DNA of 64,000 nucleotides from Flavipsychrobacter sp. (GTDB lineage Bacteria > Bacteroidota > Bacteroidia > Chitinophagales > Chitinophagaceae), in assembly GCA_021155965.1 (NCBI GenBank), contig JAJNBJ010000017.1, forward strand, positions 1 through 64,000, read 5' to 3'. Shown piece after piece: positions 19,373 through 29,083 of this stretch. Below the pieces are notes generated by a model. The model searched no databases, was not told the origin of the DNA, and worked only from the letters and a program-made list of their open reading frames with translations. The stretch's first letter is position 1; the number at the start of each line of letters is the position of its first letter. The translations under genes were made by a program, and so were the position numbers.

Positions 19373-21091
19373 TCAGTTCTTAATGATCCTTTCGGTTACC
19401 ACCTTTATGCCATTCTGTGAACAGCTTACCAGGTAACATCCTGCAGGTATATCATTTATATCCAGTTGTATGTTTTTTCCGTTAAATCTCTGTGTTTTTA
19501 TGGCTTGCCCCAGCATATTCGTCAACACAACTTCAGCAGGCCCATTCAGGTTACTAACTGCAATGCTCACTATATTATTTGCCGGGTTAGGGAACACTTC
19601 CATAGTAGCCGGCATACCGGCATTCATATTAGTAATAGCCAACGGCAGGTTGTAATAGGTTTTCTGCATGCAGCCGCTTTTCTTAGTTATCACCCAGTAA
19701 TATTTATTTATAAGGTCAGGGGTGGTAATTGGATAACTCTGGAAAGTTGCCCCGGGAATAATAGTAGAATCGAGCGTACTGGCATTATCGTAGCCCCATT
19801 GGTACGTATCCTGTGTATTGTCCTGGTAAATGAACTGGAAATTGTAGTAGATAACCGGCGCAGCAGATGACCCGCCAGTACCCACGGTCACATTATATGT
19901 GCTGTTCGATACACAAAGTGCGCTTACACCACCAATATGCAATGTTACTGATGCACTCCCCGGATTAGGGAAGCTTACCAGGCTATACTGCCCGGTACTG
20001 CCTGTTGCATTTACAGTTGCATTCACAGCGGTCCAGTTGTAGGTAATACCCACCGGCGGGGCTATACCCGCGCCAAAATTCTGGAATACAGTACCCGCGC
20101 AAACAGTTGCTGGCGATGCCGTGGTAATACTTGTTACAGGCGGTGCTGGTGCAACAGTCACATTCAAATTGCTTGTACCGGTGCAACCACTGGCAGTTAT
20201 AGTAAATGAATAAACCACATTTACAGGAACAGATAAAGCGGTAGTCAGCATTTCACTAATCGGCCCTGTGCCTGATGATGTTGCCGGACTAATACCCGTT
20301 ACTGCTGCGCGCGACCATGAATAAGTTGCACCCGTTGTGCCTATTACAGGCGTGTATGAAAACACAGAACCATTGCAGGCAGTATCCGCTAGCGGCGATT
20401 GCAGCGATGGCGCAGGAGCAACATTTACTACTACATTACGCACAGAACTGCAACCTGCAGCCGATACCGTATACCTGTATGTTACAACTAAAGGATAATA
20501 TGTTGTATTGTCCAATGCCTCAGCAATGGTGCCGCCACCACTCGAAGCAGCGTTGGCAATACCCGGAACGAATGAACGTGTCCAGCTGAATGAAGACCCT
20601 GATACAGAACTTACCGGGATATAAAAGAAGGTGGCATTGTCACAGATACCCGCGGGTGTAGTAGTGCTGGTAAGTGTTGGTATCGGGCGGACATTTACCA
20701 CTATTGTAGTGCTGGCTGTAAATGTGCCATCGTTCACTTCCACAACAAATGTATCTGTGCCGGTATAGCCGGTTACTGGTGCATAAGAAACGCCTGCCGG
20801 TGTAATTGTAGCGCCGGTAGAAATAACTGATGTGGTAAAACCACTCAAACTACCATGCGCGGGTGCAACTAAAACCGACCATGTTTCTGTTTCCCCTGTA
20901 TCAATATCATCAACCGACAGTAATGTGCTTATTGATGCGGTGGTATTCATGCAAACGGAAAAATTCTGCATTGCCCCTCCTGTGAATGATGGCGGCGTTT
21001 GTCCGGACACAGAATTAGTGAATGAACAAAAAGCGATCAATAAAACGGGGAAAAAAAATACCCGAAATGTATTTTGAATGTTTGCATTCAT
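19373..21091 (-). CDS. Secreted adhesin-like protein with type A T9SS sorting domain
   Basis: A signal peptide (VLLIAFCSFTNSVSGQ) leads to a cadherin/Ig-like module (~40-130; GYTGTDTFVVEVNDG). Three PKD-like modules built on Cys pairs follow (CDNATFFY, CNGSVFSY, CAGTVFQNF), then a region with YQWGYDN. The C-terminal type A sorting domain of T9SS substrates spans the last ~75 residues (EVFPNPANN, VVLTNMLGQ, DIPAGCYLV). The protein is exported by type IX secretion to the cell surface or medium. Of three possible starts, 21091 gives the cleanest signal; 21112 and 21181 add residues before it. Confidence 0.8.
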   Translation of the reverse strand: MNANIQNTFRVFFFPVLLIAFCSFTNSVSGQTPPSFTGGAMQNFSVCMNTTASISTLLSVDDIDTGETETWSVLVAPAHGSLSGFTTSVISTGATITPAGVSYAPVTGYTGTDTFVVEVNDGTFTASTTIVVNVRPIPTLTSTTTPAGICDNATFFYIPVSSVSGSSFSWTRSFVPGIANAASSGGGTIAEALDNTTYYPLVVTYRYTVSAAGCSSVRNVVVNVAPAPSLQSPLADTACNGSVFSYTPVIGTTGATYSWSRAAVTGISPATSSGTGPISEMLTTALSVPVNVVYSFTITASGCTGTSNLNVTVAPAPPVTSITTASPATVCAGTVFQNFGAGIAPPVGITYNWTAVNATVNATGSTGQYSLVSFPNPGSASVTLHIGGVSALCVSNSTYNVTVGTGGSSAAPVIYYNFQFIYQDNTQDTYQWGYDNASTLDSTIIPGATFQSYPITTPDLINKYYWVITKKSGCMQKTYYNLPLAITNMNAGMPATMEVFPNPANNIVSIAVSNLNGPAEVVLTNMLGQAIKTQRFNGKNIQLDINDIPAGCYLVSCSQNGIKVVTERIIKN

Positions 21092-21305
21092 CTCTCTAGC
21101 CAGTTGTTGCATATAAATAATCTGAATTTTCCCGTTCTGCCTTAATGAAAACAGGGGTTGAAAATAATAAAAAAAATACAATAAGCAATGATTTTACTGC
21201 CTTATGCTATAAAAATATATTCATTATTATGGCCAAATTGCTATCAGTTAATCCACGGAAAATATTTGGCACAGCTTTTGTATTACGTTAAGAAACAGTA
21301 ATACT

Positions 21306-21494
21306 ATGAAACACAGGACCATCACTTACCTCAGCAAAAACAAGGCATTAAAGATCCTTGAGCATCCGATCGAATCAGATCTGCATACTTTTCTCAGTGC
21401 AACATTTGCGCTATCACGCAACCGTATTGTGAAAAATCATATTCAAAATACACTAATCCAATTATCTTCACCTGTCTTAAAACAGAGTGCATAA
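21306..21494 (+). CDS. Small hypothetical protein (62 aa)
   Basis: An ATG ORF (MKHRTITYLSKNKALKI start) of 62 residues, flanked upstream by 120 bp of AT-rich DNA and downstream by a hairpin terminator at 21549-21572. The terminator suits a small transcript, but no family, signal or motif was recognised and no clear promoter box was found. It may be a real small protein or a chance frame. Confidence 0.35.
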   Translation: MKHRTITYLSKNKALKILEHPIESDLHTFLSATFALSRNRIVKNHIQNTLIQLSSPVLKQSA

Positions 21495-21548
21495 GCTTAC
21501 TTCCTGCCCCCCTATCCCACAAGTAATTACCTATCTCTATGGAACTAA

Positions 21549-21575
21549 AAAAGCGCTAATTATAGCGCTTTTCTT
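21549..21575. terminator. Hairpin terminator between 21494 and the PorP/SprF gene
   Basis: A 10-bp stem AAAAGCGCTA/TAGCGCTTTT (21549-21558 with 21563-21572), loop ATTA, followed by CTTTTT. It is nearly symmetrical, so it can serve the minus-strand porP gene ending at 21594 as well. Confidence 0.75.
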
Positions 21576-21593
21576 TTTAATGTATTTTGCCTT

Positions 21594-22661
21594 TTAGTAG
21601 AATGAATTGAGCCTGTTGGGATCGTCCTCGAAACGGGGGCACATTACGCCATCGCGGGGATTTTTACGGTGGTTGTAGTTACCCTTTATATACAAAGTGA
21701 TCTCGGTAGCGCTTGTGCCAGTACCCGCCTGCGAACTCAGTTGTGAGTTGTTCACATCATATGAGAACCCAAGCGCAACATTCTTATAATCGAATTTGAG
21801 CACAGGGATGATCGCATCCTGGTAACGGCAGAAAGCGCCGAAATGGAAAGAGAATATACTGGGCAGTCCCACCTGCAATGCTTTCCAGGTTATCAATCCA
21901 CCGAAAAGTAATTCATGGTATGGCTGCTGCACTGCAAAGTTAGCGCGTGCGGTAACGCTGAACTGTTCATTCAGCGGCAGGTAAATACCACCGTTGAACT
22001 GCCATTTCATAGGCAGCTTTACGAGTGTGTTACCGCCATTAAATATTGCGGTTGGGCCATTAATGTGATAGACACCTATGCCTAAGTAATAGTTAGACCT
22101 GTTCTCAACATCTATTGAGCTGTTGAAGCTTAGCCCGGCGCCTACATCCCAGTTACGCATCCCTTTGTATACGAACGTTTCGCCGGTTGGATTGTTCTCG
22201 TCATAACTGCTGTTGATATACTGGTTGTTTAATTTCATTAATGCCATATCCACATTGCGGCTGATATACCCCCCGGTAAGGCCAACCGAGAGATAAGAGT
22301 TACGTTCATCTTCAAGAGCTTTGTTATAGCATATTGCAGGATATATCTGGTTGCTGACAAAATTGATAGAACCCGCTTTATCGTTGGTATAAACAAAACC
22401 GAAACTCATATAATCGCCAACCTCACGCGATATCAGCACCCTTGTCTCTGCCGATAACATGGTTGTTCTATATGGGGTTGCCACCGTTGCCCACTGGTTG
22501 CGGTAATCTACGCCGAACTTATAGTCGCTGCTCATCACCCCGGTAAGCGCCGGGTTCAGCAGAATATTATTCTCCCAGAACTGGGAAAAGTGAATATCCT
22601 GCGCCCGGCTTGTGGCGCCTATGCAGAGCAGGATAACAGCTATAATTAAATGTTTTTTCAT
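21594..22661 (-). CDS. PorP/SprF family type IX secretion outer-membrane protein
   Basis: The 355-residue beta-barrel protein starts with a signal peptide (LIIAVILLCIGATSRAQ) followed by DIHFSQFWENNILLNPALTG, shown here in part, the hallmark start of PorP/SprF proteins. Further family features are YRNQWATV near residue 55 and the GFSYDV strand near the end. Members next to giant type B sorting-domain proteins help secrete or attach that neighbour, as SprF does for SprB in Flavobacterium johnsoniae. Here the neighbour 28 bp upstream in the operon is exactly such a protein. Confidence 0.92.
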   Translation of the reverse strand: MKKHLIIAVILLCIGATSRAQDIHFSQFWENNILLNPALTGVMSSDYKFGVDYRNQWATVATPYRTTMLSAETRVLISREVGDYMSFGFVYTNDKAGSINFVSNQIYPAICYNKALEDERNSYLSVGLTGGYISRNVDMALMKLNNQYINSSYDENNPTGETFVYKGMRNWDVGAGLSFNSSIDVENRSNYYLGIGVYHINGPTAIFNGGNTLVKLPMKWQFNGGIYLPLNEQFSVTARANFAVQQPYHELLFGGLITWKALQVGLPSIFSFHFGAFCRYQDAIIPVLKFDYKNVALGFSYDVNNSQLSSQAGTGTSATEITLYIKGNYNHRKNPRDGVMCPRFEDDPNRLNSFY

Positions 22662-22689
22662 CTGAATATTTTTCTTTCCATTAATTTGC

Positions 22690-25600
22690 CTACTTCACTA
22701 TCGACACATCTCCCGTGTACGTAAACGGAACATTATCCGTACTCAGGTCGCAGAATGCTTTCACTACGTAAGTAAATACATCTGGCTGCAGCACAAGGCC
22801 CTTGAAGGTGCCATCCCATCCGCGCGTCACATCATTTGCCTGTATATTGCGCTGCTCAAACACCATTTGGCCCCAGCGGTTATACACCTGGAACAAGGTA
22901 ACCATCCGGATGCCCTTGCCGCGTACATAAAATATATCGTTCGCACCATCTCCGTTCGGCGTAAAGGTGTTTGGCATGTATATCTGCTCCTTATCGCAGA
23001 ACAAGTTGAGCGAAATAGTATCAGATGCCACACAACCGTATATAGACCCCACCGTTACAGTATATGTTGTGTTCACTACAGGTATCGCCTCGGGGTTAAA
23101 GCAGCTATCGCAAGACAACGTATTCGCAGGCGCCCATGCGTAAAACTGTACCGGGGCATTATTCCTCACGTTGGCTATCAGCCTGACCGGAGTACCCGCC
23201 ACTATATTGGTCGTAGAACTGGCAACAATATCAATATCCGGGTATGGCTCCACAAATACTGTCACAGTAAGGGTATCGCTGAAGCACTGGTTCTCGCGGA
23301 TTGCCAGGGTATATGTTTGTGTAGTTGTGGGGTACACAAGGGTCACGGAGCTGTCCGGATCGTCAACGCTGTTATCATTAGACAGCCATGTGAACGTTGG
23401 GAGGTCCAGGTTGCTCACCAGGCTTTTGCTGGTGGCAACCAGCAATGCCGGGCTGCCAATGCATATATTGGTATCGTTGCTGATGGTATTCAGGTTTGTA
23501 TCCAGCACAGACACTTTTACGTCAAGTGAATCGTGGCAGCCCCAGATAGTAGTAGCTCTCACCCTGTACACGATATTCGCGGTATCATTAATTACCGGGT
23601 TGTAACAGGTATCACACGATATGAACAGGTTAGGTTTCCACGTGTACATATTAGTGGTATCATCCGTGTTGGGGCTGGATGCTGTGAGCTGCGTAGGCGT
23701 GCCACGGCATACTATAGCCGGGTTAGGATCTACGAGCACCACAGGCACCGGATGTACATATACCCTGAACCTGACAGAATCCTTACAGCCAATATCATCA
23801 ATAGCTACAGCCCAGTAGGTGGTAGAGGTATCCGGACAAGCCCTTACCGTATCACAAATAGTACACGACAGGCCTACTGACGGATGCCAATTGTAGAACG
23901 TATTTGCACGACCTGAAGCCATCAGTATGGTGCATTCACCATTACAAATATTGCTGTCTCCCACTACCTTCATATTGTTCAGCGCATCGTCAACCAATAC
24001 GGTTACCGTAGTGAATGAGTCACAACCTGTAGCAGGGTTTGTTCCCCTTACCGTATATACAGTAGTTATTGTTGGGGTGGCAACTACTGTATGCCCTAAT
24101 GTCGTATTCAGGCCGTATGCAGGAGACCAAGTATAAGTACCAGCGGTTGATCCCGGGGTAACAGCGCCGGTAGCTACAAGCGTTACTGCTTCATATTTAC
24201 ATTTAATTGTTGGTGGGTTCACCACAATTACAGGAATTGGCTGCACGGTAACAACTACCCTTACCCTGCACGACCCTACAGGCAATGTGTAGATTATAGA
24301 AGTTGTGTCCACCGAATCGCCGTGGAACCCTGTACTGCCGGCAACTCCCGGAATTAATGTTACTATTGTTGGATCATTTACCGTCCAATACCCGGATGCA
24401 GGCGTACTGAACAGCGAAGCCACGGTTGTTCTGCCAACGCATACCTGGGTTGGGCCAATAATTGGCGTAGGCGTACGGTTTACTACTACATGCTTCACTG
24501 TGCGGCAACCGGTTGGGAATGTATAATATATGGAATCAATGCCCACCACACTTCCTAAAACAGAACCATCCAGCAAACCGACGACGGTGAAACCAAACCT
24601 GCTTGTCCATGTTCCTCCTGAGTCGGGGTTAGAGAGCGTTATGGTATCAAACTGGCAAACACTATCCGGGCCTACAATAGGTGAAGGGTTCGGATTAACA
24701 GTGATCGGTAATATGGATACGCAGCCCGCCGGAGTAGTATATACAATAGTATCCACACCCGGTACCAGGCCAATCACCATGCCGCCTGCATCTATACTCG
24801 CAATGGTTGTATTAGTGATCGACCATGTTCCACCTGTTGTGGTATCAAACACATAGGCAGTATCGCCCACGCATAGCTGGTCATCGGGGGTAATTGTGAT
24901 GGGTGCGCGTGGAAGTACTATAATATCTTCTGTTACAAAGCAACCTGTGGCAAACGAATAGGTAATTATAGCAACACCAGGGAACACACCGGTAATAACG
25001 CCGCTTACGGAATCAATAGACGCAATGCCCGGTGCACTGCTGGTCCATCTGCCACCGGTATCTGCGCTGGTATAGGTGGTGGTAAGGCCCACGCACACAG
25101 TTGAATCGCCTTCTATGAAACCGGGCACAGGGTTAACAGTAATGATATGTGTTGCAAAACAACCTGAGCCCACTATTGTATAAGTGACAGTATCAATACC
25201 TGGACTCAAAGCAGTGACTACACCACCGGAACTGGTGGTAGTAACACTTACTGCGCCGTGAGGAGTAACGGTCCATATACCACCCGGGACAACATTCGTT
25301 AAGGTATCGATAACACCAACACATAACGCTGATGGGCCGATGATCGGCTCTATAGGGTTTACGGTTACACTGAATGTGCTGAAACAACCAAGGGGGCCGG
25401 GCGCAGTATAGGTGATCGTTTCGACACCTGCAGACAAACCGATAACTTTAGCCTGGTACACGATAGAGCCACCCAGGTTTATCACGGCTGCGAAAGTACC
25501 GGGCGTATGCGTCCATGCCCCGCCAATGGTACTATCATTAATAACAATGCTATCGTATTTACATACCGTGTTAGGGCCGAAAATTGGCATGATGGGATGA

Positions 25601-27975
25601 ACATTAAGTGTATAGGTGCCTATACATCCCCCTGTTGTTGTATAACTGATAAGAACAGTACCAACCCCCACACCGGTAACAACACCCGAGAATGAGTCGA
25701 CCGTAGCCGTTGTGGTATCCTGGGATGTCCATATACCACCCGGAGGTGTGCCTGTCAGCATTAATGTATCATTCTGGCAAACTGCAATGTCCGTACCGGA
25801 AATAACTGGCACAGGATGAACGGTAACAAATACGCTGGCATAACATGCGCCCACATAGTATCTTATTTCTGTACCACCTGCCGGGGTTATACCTACGCCC
25901 ACTATATTGCCGCTGGTATCAACTGTTACCCTGAAGGTATCCGTACTAAACCAGGTTCCACCCAGAGTAGGATCACTAAGAGCCCCTGTCCCGCCAAAGC
26001 AAAGGCTGGTCGTACCGGAAATGGGTAATGGCACGGGGTTAACTGTAACTATTTTACACACCTGGCAGGTTGTGCTTAGTGTATAGCAGATGTTTGTGAT
26101 ACCGGGGCTCAATGGGGTAAACATGCCGGTGGTATCTATTACCCCGATAGATATATTGCTGCTGGTCCAGGAGCCTAATGAAGGAGAGCTGGTGTACAAC
26201 ACAGAAGGATCTCCAACACACATACTATCCGGCCCTACTATTGCAGTGGGCAGCGGGTTAACTGTGATGACAGCCGTGGCGTAGCAGCCTGTTGGTAAAA
26301 TATACGTTATGAGAACGGTGCCTGAATCAATACCTGTAAGGTCGCCGCTCAGGGAGTCTATTGTTGCAACTGTAATATCTCCAGAGCGCCATACGCCGCC
26401 TGTAGAGCTGGTGAGCAATGTTATTGTGCTGCCCTCACAAACCGACGTAGGGCCTGTGATGGCCCCCGGCAAAGGATTGACTGTAAGGGTAGTAATCTGC
26501 GCACAGCCCGTAGACAGGGTGTATAACACAATGGTAGTACCGGCAGATGTACCTGTTATGTCAACGCTATCGCCACATCCCCTGAAGCCTGTTATCGTTG
26601 CAACAGGTGCCCCTGGGACAAGACTCCATGAGCCACCGCATGGGCCTGATGACAGCGTTGTTGTTTCGCCTGCACATATTTCCACGTCTCCTGCTATAGG
26701 CGTTGGCAGGTCATTCACCTGGATGGTTGTGTCTGTTCTGCAGCCTGTGCCGGGAGCAGTATAGATCAGTTTTGTTGTGCCAACAGCAACGCCGGTAACG
26801 GCGCCGTCGCCGGTCCCGATGGTTGCCACTGTAGCAATAGCAGTACTTGCCGTTGCCCAGGTGCCGCCCCCCGGAACGCTGGTATAAATTCTTGTTGAGC
26901 CACGACAGATCTCAAAAAAAGGCGGCGTCATATCGGCGGGCAGTATCGGGTAGGGATTGGGGTTAACGGTAACGCGCCTTTCCACGTAACAACCTGTGAC
27001 GCCATGGGTATAACGGATAACACCAATACCGGGAGGGCCTGCTTTTATCTTTGCCATGCCAGAGCCCACTGAGTTATCGGCAGTAACCAGCGTACTGGTA
27101 AATGTGCCCGGAAGAGTAGGGTCGCTGACACTGATAGAATCGTACCATGCACACAAACTGGAGTCCGTGATAACAATGGGCGCAGGAAGCGGATTTACGT
27201 TTACAGGCATGACCTGATAGCAACTGCCTAACGTAGCCGTAATAGTGGCAGGGCCAGCAGAAACACCACATACAACACCACCTGCACTAACGCTGGCTAC
27301 AGCAGCGTTGCTGGTAGACCAGGTAACTCCGGGACTGGATGTAAAAGTATGGCAGTCATTTACACATATTGGTGAAGTGCCGCTGATAGGAACAGGTATG
27401 AGGCCCAGTTTACCAAAGCTGGTGCCAGTAGGGCCTGTAACTATACCTGCAATACCCGTGGTAGAAAATGCATGAATAATGCCGGACGCAGAACCGGTGA
27501 GCACCGGCTGAATACGCAGGCCGGTAATCGTTATCTGATCATGCAAAATAACGCCGCCGGGATTAAAATCGATCTGTAACGAAGAAGCGTTGAACGAAGT
27601 AGGAAGTATCACACCTGAAGGAGTTATATCGCCGCCCCCTGCTACAGTTATAGTTGGAGCCGGTGTGGTACAAAACTGCCAGCCTGTTGGCGGATTAAGG
27701 ATGATGCGGTCTGCGCCTGCTGAGAAATCGCTGTTGAGTGTTTCAGAGATGGTGATGGTACCTAATAGTGTGCAGGCGCCTGTAGTGGTGCTGAGCGCCG
27801 TTTGCGCGCAAATGGCGGTATCATTGGCAGGTGTTACTACCACCTGTGCATAACCTGAATAGCCGAAACATGATAGGGCAAGGGCTAATAGAAATATTCT
27901 TAGGGCTTTTATGCGGTCCCGTTGCGGGGAGAGAAAAGCAATAAGTGATCGCGAATAAAGTTTTTTCATCTGCAA
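22690..27975 (-). CDS. Giant SprB-like surface protein with 14 Ig-like repeats and type B T9SS domain
   Basis: The 1,761-residue protein has a signal peptide near residues 25-45 and a short N-terminal domain. About 14 tandem Ig-like (BIG2-type) repeats of roughly 73 residues follow (~210-1240), each with a Cys after the GP/GT turn, a GGxW core, ATVD/ASID and VTVNP linkers. About five PKD-like repeats come next (~1240-1660; YTWSP, CxxC). The last ~95 residues are the gliding-motility-type (type B) sorting domain: MPNTFTPNGDGAND, YNRWGQMVFE, GWDGTFKG. It is probably a surface adhesin exported by T9SS and paired with the PorP/SprF gene downstream. An ATG at 27969 is an equally good start. Confidence 0.9.
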   Translation of the reverse strand: MQMKKLYSRSLIAFLSPQRDRIKALRIFLLALALSCFGYSGYAQVVVTPANDTAICAQTALSTTTGACTLLGTITISETLNSDFSAGADRIILNPPTGWQFCTTPAPTITVAGGGDITPSGVILPTSFNASSLQIDFNPGGVILHDQITITGLRIQPVLTGSASGIIHAFSTTGIAGIVTGPTGTSFGKLGLIPVPISGTSPICVNDCHTFTSSPGVTWSTSNAAVASVSAGGVVCGVSAGPATITATLGSCYQVMPVNVNPLPAPIVITDSSLCAWYDSISVSDPTLPGTFTSTLVTADNSVGSGMAKIKAGPPGIGVIRYTHGVTGCYVERRVTVNPNPYPILPADMTPPFFEICRGSTRIYTSVPGGGTWATASTAIATVATIGTGDGAVTGVAVGTTKLIYTAPGTGCRTDTTIQVNDLPTPIAGDVEICAGETTTLSSGPCGGSWSLVPGAPVATITGFRGCGDSVDITGTSAGTTIVLYTLSTGCAQITTLTVNPLPGAITGPTSVCEGSTITLLTSSTGGVWRSGDITVATIDSLSGDLTGIDSGTVLITYILPTGCYATAVITVNPLPTAIVGPDSMCVGDPSVLYTSSPSLGSWTSSNISIGVIDTTGMFTPLSPGITNICYTLSTTCQVCKIVTVNPVPLPISGTTSLCFGGTGALSDPTLGGTWFSTDTFRVTVDTSGNIVGVGITPAGGTEIRYYVGACYASVFVTVHPVPVISGTDIAVCQNDTLMLTGTPPGGIWTSQDTTTATVDSFSGVVTGVGVGTVLISYTTTGGCIGTYTLNVHPIMPIFGPNTVCKYDSIVINDSTIGGAWTHTPGTFAAVINLGGSIVYQAKVIGLSAGVETITYTAPGPLGCFSTFSVTVNPIEPIIGPSALCVGVIDTLTNVVPGGIWTVTPHGAVSVTTTSSGGVVTALSPGIDTVTYTIVGSGCFATHIITVNPVPGFIEGDSTVCVGLTTTYTSADTGGRWTSSAPGIASIDSVSGVITGVFPGVAIITYSFATGCFVTEDIIVLPRAPITITPDDQLCVGDTAYVFDTTTGGTWSITNTTIASIDAGGMVIGLVPGVDTIVYTTPAGCVSILPITVNPNPSPIVGPDSVCQFDTITLSNPDSGGTWTSRFGFTVVGLLDGSVLGSVVGIDSIYYTFPTGCRTVKHVVVNRTPTPIIGPTQVCVGRTTVASLFSTPASGYWTVNDPTIVTLIPGVAGSTGFHGDSVDTTSIIYTLPVGSCRVRVVVTVQPIPVIVVNPPTIKCKYEAVTLVATGAVTPGSTAGTYTWSPAYGLNTTLGHTVVATPTITTVYTVRGTNPATGCDSFTTVTVLVDDALNNMKVVGDSNICNGECTILMASGRANTFYNWHPSVGLSCTICDTVRACPDTSTTYWAVAIDDIGCKDSVRFRVYVHPVPVVLVDPNPAIVCRGTPTQLTASSPNTDDTTNMYTWKPNLFISCDTCYNPVINDTANIVYRVRATTIWGCHDSLDVKVSVLDTNLNTISNDTNICIGSPALLVATSKSLVSNLDLPTFTWLSNDNSVDDPDSSVTLVYPTTTQTYTLAIRENQCFSDTLTVTVFVEPYPDIDIVASSTTNIVAGTPVRLIANVRNNAPVQFYAWAPANTLSCDSCFNPEAIPVVNTTYTVTVGSIYGCVASDTISLNLFCDKEQIYMPNTFTPNGDGANDIFYVRGKGIRMVTLFQVYNRWGQMVFEQRNIQANDVTRGWDGTFKGLVLQPDVFTYVVKAFCDLSTDNVPFTYTGDVSIVK

Positions 27976-28125
27976 ATATTTGTCTTTCCAAGGCCAGATG
28001 GAACTCGCATCATCGCCAGTAAGTTGCCAACTATAGGATTTTCATTTCCCTGTTTGCAAAACCCAGGCTTAATATGCTCGTTTCATCTGCAAATTAATTT
28101 GTCTTCTCAAAAGGCTACATAGAAC
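27965..28125. repeat. Imperfect direct repeat across the start and leader of the giant adhesin gene
   Basis: About 45 bp at 27965-28005 (TTCATCTGCAAATA, TTTGTCTTTCCAA, GGAAC) recur at 28081-28125 with small gaps (TTTCATCTGCAAATTAA, TTTGTCTTCTCAA, AGAAC). A weaker version (TTTCATCTGAATATTTTTC) lies at the start of the PorP/SprF gene near 22658. The remaining ~420 bp up to 28546 is AT-rich with no confident gene. Confidence 0.5.
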
Positions 28126-28304
28126 GCCCATAAATATGGTAGTTTAACAAGCCTTTATCTTAAAAAAATATCAACCTCACCAAACTAAACGAATGGTAAA
28201 CATACTAAAAAAAACACATTACCAACTCGAAAGTTACGCTATTTTTTCCGTAAAACAATAGCCCTCAATATATATATAAAATATCCAAAACTATTGATGG
28301 AAAA

Positions 28305-28448
28305 ATGAAATACAGGCGCAAGAGAAAACGGGGCAAAAAACATGCCGAAAGCGCCCCGGAAATACATAAAATAAAAAGCCATCCAAAGATACCTCTGTGC
28401 AAAAATATTTTGCCGAAAAACTTGGAAAATGAAGATTTTTTACTATAA
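28305..28448 (+). CDS. Possible small basic protein (47 aa)
   Basis: An ATG frame encodes 47 residues starting MKYRRKRKRGKKHAES, strongly basic at the N-terminus, in an otherwise empty 570-bp gap. No family was recognised. Local base composition becomes more GC-rich only over the first ~60 bases. A chance ORF is at least as likely as a gene. Confidence 0.2.
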   Translation: MKYRRKRKRGKKHAESAPEIHKIKSHPKIPLCKNILPKNLENEDFLL

Positions 28449-28546
28449 TTTTATAGAACGGTACACGCCTACGATCAACTATTCTCCTGATCCCTATCAT
28501 TAAATATTCGTCATTGCATTTCTAACTTTCATAAAAAATAAAAAAT

Positions 28547-28939
28547 ATGGAAACAATGGAAAAAGTAAGCATTACTCATATGAGCAATGCACACACCGAT
28601 TGGCTTCGCGGCCTCGATTTTTACAAGCAAGAGCTGGGTATTTTGAAGAACAGGCTCACGGAAATTGCCGGTAAGAATACCAACCGCGAGGTGATGAAAG
28701 AAGTAGAGCATTATGAGAACCAGTTCGAGATACAGGCGGAGAACATCCACAAACTGAAACACGACATCAAGTATAACGTGAAGGTTGCCGGCAGAGAGGC
28801 CCAGAACTCGGGCGCAGGCTACATTGACGGCTACCTGCTGGACCAGCACTTCTACCTTGGTGAAAGGTATGACTCTGAAGAAAAAACTATCAGCGAGCTG
28901 AGGCAGTCGTTCAACCAGTTCGCATCAACTTATATGTGA
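28547..28939 (+). CDS. Conserved-looking helical protein of unknown function (130 aa)
   Basis: This acidic, fully helical 130-residue protein has heptad-like stretches (FYKQELGILKNRLTEIAG and NQFEIQAENIHKLKHDI), so a helical bundle or coiled coil is likely. No signal or membrane segment. A strong terminator follows 92 bp after its stop, and the upstream gap belongs to it alone, so it is monocistronic. Such short cytoplasmic helical proteins are common in the phylum; the function is not known. An in-frame ATG at 28556 is an alternative start. Confidence 0.7.
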   Translation: METMEKVSITHMSNAHTDWLRGLDFYKQELGILKNRLTEIAGKNTNREVMKEVEHYENQFEIQAENIHKLKHDIKYNVKVAGREAQNSGAGYIDGYLLDQHFYLGERYDSEEKTISELRQSFNQFASTYM

Positions 28940-29030
28940 TCTGAAAGCGGTTTGCCTTTGGATAAAAACCGGGGACCCCGGCTTTGGGAGTGTATTATAC
29001 CATTTAAAAACCAATATCATCAACCATATT

Positions 29031-29060
29031 AAAAATGCCCCGATACTTCGGGGCATTTTT
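29031..29060. terminator. Bidirectional terminator between 28939 and the SDR gene
   Basis: A 13-bp stem AAAAATGCCCCGA (29031-29043) pairs with 29048-29060 around loop TACT, ending in T5. A and T tracts at the feet allow it to work for both convergent genes. Confidence 0.85.
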
Positions 29061-29083
29061 ATTGAAGTATATCTGAAAACATT

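Noticed and set aside
22867..27853. Many long antisense ORFs across the giant adhesin gene
   Set aside because: Repeats on the coding strand keep antisense frames open; none has a start signal or known domain.
28291..28500. 69-residue minus-strand ORF in the gap upstream of the helical protein
   Set aside because: No signal, motif or promoter; low-complexity Phe/Cys-rich translation typical of an AT-rich antisense frame.
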